From the NCBI RefSeq assembly GCF_001613305.1, contig NZ_BDCC01000071.1, forward strand, positions 17,988-81,987: DNA of 64,000 nt, in the 5' to 3' direction. Each line of letters opens with the position of its first letter. The stretch's first letter is position 1. Source of the stretch: Nocardia vaccinii NBRC 15922. GTDB lineage: Bacteria; Actinomycetota; Actinomycetes; Mycobacteriales; Mycobacteriaceae. Both the position numbers and the translations under genes were made by a program. Below the pieces are notes generated by a model. The model was not told the DNA's origin, did not search any database, and worked only from the letters and a program-made list of their open reading frames with translations. Shown here piece after piece: positions 1-7,378 of the stretch.

Positions 1-111
1 CCTGCAGCGCGGCGGTGGCGCCACCCCCGGGGGCGGGCAGCCTGGCGCCAGCGCGTCGAGGAACCGTCCGATGGTCTGCTGCTCGAGCCGTCGGTCGCCG
101 ACGTCGGCCAT
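1..111 (-). CDS. fchA: Methenyl-THF cyclohydrolase (FchA family), N-terminal part, runs off the left edge
   Basis: The first ~28 residues after the ATG at 111 read LEQQTIGRFLDALAPG-CPPPG, matching the N-terminus of the formiminotransferase-cyclodeaminase/FchA family, where a helix and FLDxLA are followed by PxPGGG. FchA hydrolyses 5,10-methenyl-THF to 10-formyl-THF in the cytosol. After PPPG the frame must shift by one base to continue as GGATAALQ. The shift falls in a run of C/G at about 25-33, so it is either a real 1-bp deletion or a sequencing slip. A GGCAGGAC ribosome site precedes the ATG. The gene follows purU by 71 bp on the same strand and so looks like the last visible gene of the metF-folD-purU operon. 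Only the N-terminus is visible, so the family call is good but not certain. Confidence 0.6.
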   Translation of the reverse strand, partial: MADVGDRRLEQQTIGRFLDALAPGCPPPGVAPPPRCR

Positions 112-182
112 GATGTCCTGCCCTCATGACACCTCTCGCCTGCGAGCGGGCCTCTCGCCCGTCGGCGTCAATTGAACGACGG

Positions 183-1055
183 TCACTGGAAGACGATCGT
201 CTTCGTGTCGTTGACGATGATCCGGTTCTCGCTGTGCCAGCGGACGGCGCGGGCCAGGGCCCGGCTCTCGGCCTCGCGGCCGCGGGCGGCGAGCTGGTCG
301 GGGGTCAGCGAATGGTCGACCCGGATCAGCTCCTGCTCGATGATCGGGCCTTCGTCGAGGTCGGCGGTCACGTAATGGGCAGTGGCGCCGATGAGCTTGA
401 CCCCGCGCGCGTGGGCCTGGTGGTAAGGCCTGGCGCCCTTGAAGCTCGGCAGCATCGAATGGTGGATGTTGATTGCCCGGCCCTCGAGCTGCTTGCACAG
501 GTCATCGGACAGGATCTGCATGTAGCGGGCCAGCACGACCAGGTCCACGTTCTCCTCGCGCACGAGTTCCAGGAGCGCGGCCTCAGCTTCCGCCTTGGTG
601 GCACGGGTGACCGGGATGTGCCGGAAGGGCACGCGGTAGCTGTCGGCGAGGCGTCCGAGGTCAGGGTGGTTGGACACCACGGCGACGACGTCGAGGTTGA
701 GCTCGCCGATCGAGTTCCGGAACAGCAGATCGTTCAGGCAGTGGGCGAACTTGCTGACCATCAGCACGACCCGCTGCCGGTCGGACGCGTCCACCAGACG
801 CCACGTCATGCTGAAGTGGTCGGAGACCTCGCCCGTCCGCCGACGAAGGTCCACGACGTCGAGAGCGGTGCCGTCGATGCGGGCGAACTCCACCCGCATG
901 AAGAACCGGCCCGAGCTCGGGTCGCCGAACTGCTGGCTCTCAACGATGGTGCACTCGGCATCCACAAGGAGCTCGGAGACCGCGTGCACGATGCCCGGGG
1001 CGTCCGGGCAGGACAGGGTCAGCACGGCGCGCTGGGCGCCGATCGGCGGTGTCAT
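183..1055 (-). CDS. purU: Formyltetrahydrofolate deformylase PurU
   Basis: A 290-residue protein with an N-terminal ACT-like domain (VLTLSCPDAPGIVHAV) and a C-terminal formyltransferase fold. It carries the catalytic Asn-His-Asp set in NIHHSMLPSFKGA and VTADLDEGPII. It hydrolyses 10-formyl-THF to formate and THF. The ATG at 1055 is chosen because it overlaps the folD stop as ATGA; the frame stays open further upstream but has no better start. Next to metF, folD and an FchA start, its likely job here is to empty the C1 pool and return free THF for O-demethylation rather than to feed purine synthesis. Length and motifs are normal for PurU. Confidence 0.93.
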   Translation of the reverse strand: MTPPIGAQRAVLTLSCPDAPGIVHAVSELLVDAECTIVESQQFGDPSSGRFFMRVEFARIDGTALDVVDLRRRTGEVSDHFSMTWRLVDASDRQRVVLMVSKFAHCLNDLLFRNSIGELNLDVVAVVSNHPDLGRLADSYRVPFRHIPVTRATKAEAEAALLELVREENVDLVVLARYMQILSDDLCKQLEGRAINIHHSMLPSFKGARPYHQAHARGVKLIGATAHYVTADLDEGPIIEQELIRVDHSLTPDQLAARGREAESRALARAVRWHSENRIIVNDTKTIVFQ

Positions 1056-1990
1056 GATGTCTCCAGAAGTGTCGCCGGGAAGTCGGATACCGCGTCGCCG
1101 GCCTGCAGGCGGGCGGCGCGGACGGCGTTGCGCAACAGCCACACGTCGGTCACCGGTCCGACGCCGCCGGGCACCGGTGTGAGCGCGCGGACGCGAGGGG
1201 CCACCGAGGCGTGGTCGACGTCGCCGACCATGTGCACCTCGCCGTCGGCACCGAGCTGAGGATTGATCCCGACGTCGATGACCACGGCGTTCTCGCTGAC
1301 ATGCTCGGCCTTTATCAGACCCGCCTTCCCGGCTGCCACGATGAGGACGTCCGCCCAGCGGGTGTGCCTGCCGATGCCGGTGGTGCGGTCGGCCCACTCG
1401 TCGACGGACTGGACGGTGGCCTGTCGCTCGTACCCGAGGGAGATCGCCGGCTTGCCGACGTTGTTCGAGCGGCCGACGACGACGATCAGCGCGCGGTGGT
1501 AGAAATCCGCCCGGTCCTCCCCCACCGAGTCCAACCAGCTATCGAGGAGGTGAAAGCACGACGCGGCCGTGGACGGCACGAAGCGCGGCCGCCCCAAAGC
1601 CAGCAGGCCCGCATTCTCCGGGTGGACCGCCTCGATGTCCTTGCGGGGGTCGATCGCCCGGAACACGACGGATTCGTCGATCGGCGCGGGCAGCGGCCGC
1701 AGCACCAGGCTCCCGGAGACCCGGGCGTCGGCGTTGAGTCGCTCCACGAGCGACACCACGTCGGACTCAGCGGCGGACTGCGGGAGGCGATGGGGGAGGT
1801 AGGGCACGCCCAGCCGCGCGGCCAGCCGTTGCAGGCGGCGCTCGTAGGCCACCGAGCTGTAGTCCTCCCCGACCATCACCGTGGCCAGGCCTATACCCAG
1901 CCCGTCTCCGCGCAGCCGCGCGACCTCACCGGTCAAGGTGTCCTCGAGCGCGCGGGCGCATGCCCGCCCATCGATGACCTGGGCACTCAT
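1052..1990 (-). CDS. folD: FolD-like methylene-THF dehydrogenase lacking the cyclohydrolase lysine
   Basis: A 312-residue FolD-family protein. The Rossmann part is well kept: VVVGRSNNVGKP near residue 170, VVIDVGIN, and LTPVPGGVGPVT near the C-terminus. The active-site half is unusual. In FolD a Tyr is followed four residues later by the catalytic Lys; here Tyr49 is followed by Leu53 (YERRL), with no Lys nearby. The usual VQLPLP is VLRPLP and the usual KDVDGFHP is KDIEAVHP, so the conserved Gln and Asp are also changed. The family normally oxidises 5,10-methylene-THF and then hydrolyses 5,10-methenyl-THF; this copy may retain only the dehydrogenase step, with FchA doing the second. It is 32 bp downstream of metF and overlaps purU by 4 bp. 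Loss of cyclohydrolase activity is inferred. Confidence 0.88.
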   Translation of the reverse strand: MSAQVIDGRACARALEDTLTGEVARLRGDGLGIGLATVMVGEDYSSVAYERRLQRLAARLGVPYLPHRLPQSAAESDVVSLVERLNADARVSGSLVLRPLPAPIDESVVFRAIDPRKDIEAVHPENAGLLALGRPRFVPSTAASCFHLLDSWLDSVGEDRADFYHRALIVVVGRSNNVGKPAISLGYERQATVQSVDEWADRTTGIGRHTRWADVLIVAAGKAGLIKAEHVSENAVVIDVGINPQLGADGEVHMVGDVDHASVAPRVRALTPVPGGVGPVTDVWLLRNAVRAARLQAGDAVSDFPATLLETS

Positions 1991-2022
1991 TCCGTTCCGC
2001 TCCTATCCGCGAAGGGCCGGGA

Positions 2023-2913
2023 TCAGGACAGCTTCTGCAGCCAGGCCTGCCGCCAGGCCTCGGTGCTGTCGAGCTCGTTGAAGGTGAATACGTGCAGCCC
2101 GGAAAGCCCCGTGTCGTCGCGCTCGATGGCCGGCGTCAGCCGCTCCACGAGCTTGTTCGGGCTGTAACCGCCGGGCAGGAAGAATCGCCAGAACATGTTC
2201 TGCTGCTTCTTCAGGAATCGCGCCGACTGGCCCAGCCCCAGCCCGGCCGATACCCGGATGAGCTTTTGTCGGCTGATCGCCCCTGGGATACCGACCCGGA
2301 TCGGCAGGTCGACACCGGCGGCGCGGACCTTGTCCGCCCATGCGATGGTGGCGGGGGCGTCGAAGCAGAGCTGGGTGATGACCTGGGTGGCGTGCGGTGC
2401 CTTCGCGACGATGGCCTGCTCGATCAGGGCGTCGGCGATCAGGCCGTGGCCCTCGGGATAGCCGCCGATCCCGATGGTGTCGAAGGGATCCCCGATCGCC
2501 CTGAGCGCCTCGAGGAGCCCGAGAGCGTCGTGAAACTCCCCCGCGGGCTCGGAGGCGTCACCGGCGATGACGAAGATCCCCGTCACCCCGGCCGCACGGA
2601 GCTGGTCAACCAGGTCGGACAGGTGCGCCTTGTCCCGAACCAGGCGTGCGGCCAGGTGCGGCGCGGCGCGGTAGCCACTCCGACACAGCCTGCTCGCCAG
2701 CTCCACGGTCGGTCGGAGGCCTTTGGCCTCGGTCGTGGTGACAGTGAGCGCAACATCGGTGGGGACGTGAGCGAGCACGTTCTCCTCGGCGCTTTTGAAG
2801 GGCAGCACTTCGTAGGTCGCCTCACGCAGTGCCCGGGCCAGGGTGGCCTGACGCTGACTGTGGGGACCGATCCGATCCGCCGCGCGGAGGACGTTGGACT
2901 GGCCGTTCGCCAT
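2023..2913 (-). CDS. metF: Methylenetetrahydrofolate reductase family protein (MetF)
   Basis: A 296-residue TIM-barrel protein of the MTHFR family. It shows YEVLPFKSAEENV near the N-terminus at the place of the family FEFFPPK motif, followed by VTTTEAKGLRPTVELA, VIAGDASEPAGEF and TQLCFDAP, the strand and FAD-site pattern of MetF. In this context it probably runs from 5-methyl-THF to 5,10-methylene-THF, as proposed for the metF genes linked to ligM and dicamba demethylase. It is the first gene of metF-folD-purU-fchA. A PadR-type operator lies 41 bp upstream of the ATG. It is divergent from housekeeping MetF but complete in length. Confidence 0.88.
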   Translation of the reverse strand: MANGQSNVLRAADRIGPHSQRQATLARALREATYEVLPFKSAEENVLAHVPTDVALTVTTTEAKGLRPTVELASRLCRSGYRAAPHLAARLVRDKAHLSDLVDQLRAAGVTGIFVIAGDASEPAGEFHDALGLLEALRAIGDPFDTIGIGGYPEGHGLIADALIEQAIVAKAPHATQVITQLCFDAPATIAWADKVRAAGVDLPIRVGIPGAISRQKLIRVSAGLGLGQSARFLKKQQNMFWRFFLPGGYSPNKLVERLTPAIERDDTGLSGLHVFTFNELDSTEAWRQAWLQKLS

Positions 2914-2953
2914 CGTGGATTTACCGTTCCTTTACCTGCAGCCTCAACAATAA

Positions 2954-2969
2954 ATGTAAGAAGTTACAT
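2954..2969. promoter_or_regulatory. PadR-type operator A (ATGT-N8-ACAT)
   Basis: The 16 bases form a perfect inverted repeat, ATGTAA-GAAG-TTACAT, which fits the published PadR-family half-site pattern ATGT-N8-ACAT. The site lies just upstream of metF and probably overlaps its promoter. Four related sites occur in front of other block A units. Confidence 0.65.
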
Positions 2970-3055
2970 ACATTCTTTGCGGTCCGTGTGAGCGGCATAG
3001 AGCGGGGGCGGCGCGGCGTGGGCCGCTCTGTCGTCGCGCCGGTCCCGGGTCCGAA

Positions 3056-4477
3056 TCAGCGCGCCGGATCGAGCTTCGAGTAGCCGGTCCGCCAACCCGC
3101 CTGGTACTCGGCCCGGGCGACCGAGGAGAACGGCGCAGGGCTGACCACGACGCGCACGGGGGTCTGCTCATGCGGCTCGACGTTGGTCTTTCCGGTGCCG
3201 CCGTCGGGCTCGCCCCAGATCAGGGTCAGCTCCGCACCCTCGGGCACATCGGCGTCGATCGAGCCCATGGACAGTACTCGGCGCGCGTTGGCGGTGTAGC
3301 CGACGTTGTTCAGCGACACCCCGACCTGGTTGCCGTCGGCGTCGAGCACGGTGTCGTAGCCCGCGAAACCGTAGTTGGCCAGCGGGAGGTCGAGGTACTT
3401 GTACCGCGGACCGTCGACGTCCACGACCGAGCCGAGGATCCGCGTGACGTCCTCGGCGTTCCACTCGAGCGTCACCTTGCGCCGGTGGGTCTGCCCGGCC
3501 GCTCGCTCCAGGGCCTCACGGCCGATGAAGTCGTGGTCGAACTTGATGAACGAGCCGTACCCGAGGTCCCACGGGGACAGGTAGTAGTCCTCGATATTGT
3601 CGGAAACGAAGCTGCCGGCCAGGGACAGCACCGCCTCGTAGCTCTGCGGCGAGAGCCACTCACGGTAGGCGCGCAGCTCGTCGCCGGTGTAGATCGCGGG
3701 CAGCGGCGCCGACACCCAGCCCGACTCCAGGGCCGCTGGGGGGTAGGCGCGGGCGCCGACGGGGACGATGCCGAACTCGGCACCGGCCTCCAGGATGGCC
3801 TCGCGGACCGGGATGTACGAGTCGTAGGGGCCCCACAGCTCGAGTCCCGCGGCGCCTGCCATGCCGTGGCGCAGGGTCCGGGCCTTGACCCCGGCCACGG
3901 TCAGCCAGTCCTCGTGGAAGAACTTCAGCTTCTCGACCGGTCCACCGTTGATCTTCTCGATCACATCCCAGGCGCGCGGGCCCTGAATCTGGAATCGCCA
4001 GAAGGTGCGGGTGACCTGCTGACCTAGCGGGTTCATCGGCGACCGGCGGTCCACGGTCACGTCGACGTCGTAGCCGCCGGTCTCGGCGTGGAACAGCAGC
4101 CAGTCGGCGGCGGCGGAGCGGCCAACGTAGATCAGCTCGTCCTCGGCCTCGCGGTGCATGATTCCGTCGCCGATCACGTGCCCGGCGGGCGTGGCGGGTA
4201 TGTACTGCTTGGCGACGTTCACCGGGAACTTGACCGAGGTGAAGGCGGTCTCCGAGAACAGCCGGAACGCGTCCTTGCCCCGGACGAAGACCGAGTCCAT
4301 GTGGTGGGTCTGATCCATGAGCACGACCGCGTCGCGCCACGCAGTCTGCTCGTTGATCCAGTTGTGGTACTCAGCCGTGACGGCCGGGTAGTTGTACGGC
4401 CCGACCTGCGAGTTGCGCAGCAGCCCGACGATGTCGCCGGACTCGGCGAGGATCTCCTGCAGATTCTGAGCAGCCAT
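3056..4477 (-). CDS. THF-dependent aromatic O-demethylase, LigM type (GcvT fold)
   Basis: A 473-residue protein closely resembling LigM, the vanillate/3-O-methylgallate O-demethylase of Sphingobium SYK-6, along its whole length (LLRNSQVGPYNYP, MDQTHHM, GHVIGDG, FQIQGPRAWDVIEK, LRHGMAGA, PLPAIYTGDELRAYREWL, KFDHDFIGREALE). Residues corresponding to LigM Tyr31, Arg122 and Tyr247, as I recall them from the structure, are present as Tyr30, Arg120 and Tyr245. It would transfer a methyl group from an aryl methyl ether to THF, giving a phenol and 5-methyl-THF. The ATG at 4477 is chosen for an ideal AGGAGG seven bases upstream. It lies 78 bp after a second demethylase gene. The exact substrate cannot be read from sequence; a carboxylated methoxyarene is likely because the Arg is kept. 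Confidence 0.9.
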   Translation of the reverse strand: MAAQNLQEILAESGDIVGLLRNSQVGPYNYPAVTAEYHNWINEQTAWRDAVVLMDQTHHMDSVFVRGKDAFRLFSETAFTSVKFPVNVAKQYIPATPAGHVIGDGIMHREAEDELIYVGRSAAADWLLFHAETGGYDVDVTVDRRSPMNPLGQQVTRTFWRFQIQGPRAWDVIEKINGGPVEKLKFFHEDWLTVAGVKARTLRHGMAGAAGLELWGPYDSYIPVREAILEAGAEFGIVPVGARAYPPAALESGWVSAPLPAIYTGDELRAYREWLSPQSYEAVLSLAGSFVSDNIEDYYLSPWDLGYGSFIKFDHDFIGREALERAAGQTHRRKVTLEWNAEDVTRILGSVVDVDGPRYKYLDLPLANYGFAGYDTVLDADGNQVGVSLNNVGYTANARRVLSMGSIDADVPEGAELTLIWGEPDGGTGKTNVEPHEQTPVRVVVSPAPFSSVARAEYQAGWRTGYSKLDPAR

Positions 4478-4554
4478 GATGAAACCTCCTGGGGAAGCGA
4501 CAAGGTTGGTGGAGTGTCCAGGCACCGCCGACCGGGCGGGCCACGGGACCGGGG

Positions 4555-5982
4555 TCAAGCAGAGGGCGATGAGCCCATAGTCGAGCGCTGCATCGCCTGC
4601 ACCGCGACGGCGTAGGGCGCGGACGCAACGGTGGCGCGCAGTAGCAGCTGGCGGTGCTTCTCGACGCGCGGCTTACGTGATCCGCCGTCGGACTCACCCC
4701 AGAGCAGGGTGACCTCGGTGCCGGGGGTCGCGTGCTCGACGTCGATCATCGCCAACGACAGGAACTTGCGTTCGTTGCCGCTGTAGCCGCAGTAGGTGGA
4801 CAGTCCGATCGGCGTGCCGTCGAGCGTGCGCACCTCGTCTCGCTGCATGAGGCTGCCGTAGTCGGCGACTGGCAGCTCCAGGTACTTGTACGGGATGTCG
4901 TCCTCGAGCAGCGAGCGGAAGATGCTGACCACGTCGTCGCTGTTCCAGACCAGCGTGACCTTGACCCGCTTGGGCGATTTGGCCAGCTCCTCCAGGGCCG
5001 CACGGCCGATGAAGTCGTGGTCGAACTTCACGATGTGGCCGTAGCCGAGGTCGAAGGGGGTGGCGTAGTAGTCCTCGATATTCGAGGTCTTGAAGCTGCC
5101 GGCGATCTGGAACCGGCCCTCCCACCCATCGGCGGGCAGCCACTCGCGGTAGGCGCGCAACTCGTCGCCGGTGTAGATCGCGGGCAGGGGGTAGGCCAGC
5201 CAGCCGCTCTCGTAGAGGGTGCTGAAGTATGCCTTGGTCCCGCCCTGCAGCAGGCCGTGTCGGGCGCCGGCCTCGAGGATGGCCCGCCGGACCCGCTCGC
5301 CTTCCTCGTACACTCCGGACAGCTCAACGCCCTTGTGGCCGGCCATCCCATGGCGCAGGGCCAGCACCTCGACGCCGGCGATCTTCACCGTGGCCACGCG
5401 GAAGAACTTGATCTCCGGGGCGCCGCCCTCGACGACCTCGTCGAAGATCGCACTCGCGTTCGGGCCGTCGAGCTGGAACCGGAACTTCGTGCGCTTCCCG
5501 GTCGGGTTGTCCGACGTGTTGTTGTCGCGCTCGAGCGTGACGTCCCACTCCCCCGCCTTCGCCTGATATTCGATCCAGTTCAGCAATGGAGTGCCGCTGA
5601 CCAGCTCGAAGGTCTCCTGGCCGAGGTCGTAGAGGATGCAGTCGCCGATCACCTGCCCGCGCGGGTTGACACCGATGATCTGCTTCGCGCGGGTGGTGTC
5701 GAGGTTGGCCAGGCTGTTGACCGCGATCGTGCCGAGGAACCGGCGCGCGTCCGGCCCCTTCACGAACAGCTCGGGCATGTGGTGCGACTGGTCGAACAGG
5801 ACTGCGGTCTCCCGCCATGAGCGCTGCTCGTCGCGCCAGTTCGTGAACTCCACCGGGACCGGTGACAGGTCGGCCCGCGTGCGACTGTGCGCACCCGGGG
5901 CGTCGTTGTACATGTAGTCGACCAGATCGGGCTTGGTGTCGATCAGATCCTGGAGCGAGGTAGCCGTGGCGTCAGTGCCCAT
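4555..5982 (-). CDS. Second THF-dependent O-demethylase, DesA/Dmt-like (GcvT fold)
   Basis: A 475-residue paralogue of the preceding demethylase. It shares DQSHHM, FRFQLDGPNASAIFDE, LRHGMAGHKGVE, PLPAIYTGDELRAYREWL and KFDHDFIGRAALE. It differs in the substrate pocket: where the LigM-like copy has YVGR, this one has a shortened LVSG segment without the Arg, and its Tyr motif is TKAYFSTLYESGW. It is expected to demethylate a different methoxy position or a different substrate, as DesA (syringate) and LigM (3-O-methylgallate) do in sequence in SYK-6. A GAGAGGAA ribosome site lies just upstream of the ATG. It is the first gene of the two-gene demethylase operon, about 200 bp downstream of operator B. 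Confidence 0.87.
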   Translation of the reverse strand: MGTDATATSLQDLIDTKPDLVDYMYNDAPGAHSRTRADLSPVPVEFTNWRDEQRSWRETAVLFDQSHHMPELFVKGPDARRFLGTIAVNSLANLDTTRAKQIIGVNPRGQVIGDCILYDLGQETFELVSGTPLLNWIEYQAKAGEWDVTLERDNNTSDNPTGKRTKFRFQLDGPNASAIFDEVVEGGAPEIKFFRVATVKIAGVEVLALRHGMAGHKGVELSGVYEEGERVRRAILEAGARHGLLQGGTKAYFSTLYESGWLAYPLPAIYTGDELRAYREWLPADGWEGRFQIAGSFKTSNIEDYYATPFDLGYGHIVKFDHDFIGRAALEELAKSPKRVKVTLVWNSDDVVSIFRSLLEDDIPYKYLELPVADYGSLMQRDEVRTLDGTPIGLSTYCGYSGNERKFLSLAMIDVEHATPGTEVTLLWGESDGGSRKPRVEKHRQLLLRATVASAPYAVAVQAMQRSTMGSSPSA

Positions 5983-6178
5983 GGTGGCAAGTTCCTCTCG
6001 GTGTCATGAGGTCACGAACGTGGTCGGTTCCCCGGAAATCCGGTGCCACCTGGGGCGCACCGCTTCGCGACGGTCCGGTTCGGAAGCAGCGCCGCGGGAG
6101 CCGGGCGCTTTCGGCCCAGCCCCACTGCACGCCGCCGGTCACAACCGAACCTCAACTGCCTGCGGAAATTACTTGCGT

Positions 6179-6194
6179 ATGTATCAACATACAT
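6179..6194. promoter_or_regulatory. PadR-type operator B between demethylases and pabB relic
   Basis: The bases read ATGT-ATCAACAT-ACAT, an exact match to ATGT-N8-ACAT. They also overlap a perfect GTATGT-ATCA-ACATAC inverted repeat at 6177-6192. The site lies between the leftward demethylase operon (start 5982) and the rightward pabB relic (ATG at 6202), so it could have controlled both. Confidence 0.65.
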
Positions 6195-6201
6195 TCTTAT
6201 G

Positions 6202-6440
6202 ATGTGTGACGATGGTGGACTTGTCAAGACTTGCGGATCCACAACCCCGCCGACGGGCGCGTCACCGCTGCGCGAACACGTCGACGCGCAGCGCCTCTAC
6301 GCTGTGCTCGCCCACACTCAGCGGGGCCGCTACAACGCGCTACTCGAGGTCGGCAACGACACGCCGGCCAGCGCCAATCCGGAGCTGTTCTTCGAGAGCG
6401 CTCTTCCCTTGCGGGTCGATCACAGGGGCGCCGAAGCACG
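6202..6440 (+). pseudogene. pabB: Aminodeoxychorismate synthase component I (PabB) relic, internally deleted
   Basis: Two diagnostic PabB pieces are readable. In the frame of the ATG at 6202 there is RLYAVLAHTQRGRYNALLE, continuing to SANPELFFE, the central chorismate-binding-domain segment. A few bases later, in another frame, is ALFPCGSITGAPK, the hallmark FPxGSxTGAPK motif. In an intact enzyme about 100 residues separate these segments, so the gene has an internal deletion with a frameshift and no 3' end. It cannot be functional. It is divergent from the demethylase operon and shares operator B. An apparently replacing pabBA fusion lies 2.3 kb to the right. Confidence 0.75.
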
Positions 6441-6487
6441 CACCATCCGACGGCCGTCGTCGAGAGTCGGTTCGGTGGCACCCTCGC

Positions 6488-7366
6488 TCAGCCGGACGTG
6501 CTCGCCGACCTCACGGCGCTCCCGGGGCGCTGGTCGTAGGGACGCGCTGACGCACCGGTCACCCTCACCGCGAGCGTGCCGATGCCGCTGATCTCGACCT
6601 CGACACTGTCGCCGTCGTACACCTGTCCGACACCCGCCGGGGTGCCGGTGAGGATGACGTCTCCCGGCCACAGTGTCATCACCGAGCTGGTATAGGCGAC
6701 GAGCTCGGCAACATCGAAGATCAGGTCAGCGGTTGACGTGCGCTGGCGCACAGTCCCGTTGACCCGTGTCTCCAGCTGAAGGGAGCCCGGGTCTCCGAGC
6801 TCGTCGCCGGTCACCACCACCGGTCCGAGCGGAGTGAAGGTGTCGAACGACTTGCGGGTGGAGCGGTCTTCGGACGAGCGGACGGTCATGTCCAGACCGC
6901 AGGTGTAGCCGAAGACGTGCTCGAGCGCCCGCTCGGCGGGCACGTCCTTGGCCGTTCGACCGATCACGAGAGTGAGCTCACCCTCCTGGTCGATTCGCTT
7001 GTCACCGTAGGGCAGGCGGACCTGCTCGCCGGGACCGATGACCGACGAGCTCGCCTTGAGGAAGACCCCGAGGTCGGCGATGGAGTGGGTCTCGGACATC
7101 TCGGCCTTGTGGTCGAGGTAGTTCACCGGGGCACCGATAATCTTCGGGGGCCGGGGGAACGGTGCGGCGACCGTGACCTCGACGAGGGCCTGTCGAGGCA
7201 GCCCTTCGAGCTGCTCGGGCCTCCACCCGGTCGCGGTGCCGGACTCGATGAGTTGATGCAGCGGGCCTGCCGGGCCGATGGGTCCCGGGACGAGGCCGGT
7301 CACGTCGACCACGTCGTCGCCCTGCACCAGGCCGAGGCGGTTCCCGGCGAACACTACGAAGCGCAT
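6488..7366 (-). CDS. Fumarylacetoacetate hydrolase family protein (probable acylpyruvate hydrolase)
   Basis: A 292-residue FAH-fold protein. Motifs are KIIGAPVNYLDHKAEM near residue 80, a metal-site region RIDQEGELTLVIGR near 130, FTPLGPVVVTGDEL near 175 and VILTGTPAGVG near 245. FAH enzymes cleave C-C bonds in 1,3-diketo acids using Mg2+ or Mn2+. It sits 12 bp after a gentisate-dioxygenase-like gene, and its AAGGAG ribosome site overlaps the end of that gene, so it probably hydrolyses maleyl- or fumarylpyruvate, or a substituted analogue, to pyruvate and a dicarboxylate. No maleylpyruvate isomerase is visible nearby, which hints at direct hydrolysis. Confidence 0.87.
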   Translation of the reverse strand: MRFVVFAGNRLGLVQGDDVVDVTGLVPGPIGPAGPLHQLIESGTATGWRPEQLEGLPRQALVEVTVAAPFPRPPKIIGAPVNYLDHKAEMSETHSIADLGVFLKASSSVIGPGEQVRLPYGDKRIDQEGELTLVIGRTAKDVPAERALEHVFGYTCGLDMTVRSSEDRSTRKSFDTFTPLGPVVVTGDELGDPGSLQLETRVNGTVRQRTSTADLIFDVAELVAYTSSVMTLWPGDVILTGTPAGVGQVYDGDSVEVEISGIGTLAVRVTGASARPYDQRPGSAVRSASTSG

Positions 7367-7378
7367 GCAGCACTCCTT

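Noticed and set aside
126..1259. Long rightward open frame opposite purU
   Set aside because: It is the complement of the purU/folD coding strand in high-GC DNA; its protein has no family motifs, while purU and folD have full catalytic motifs.
3170..5820. Long rightward open frames opposite the demethylase genes
   Set aside because: They are antisense shadows rich in Val, Gly, Arg and Asp, without ribosome sites; the leftward genes are clearly LigM-like.
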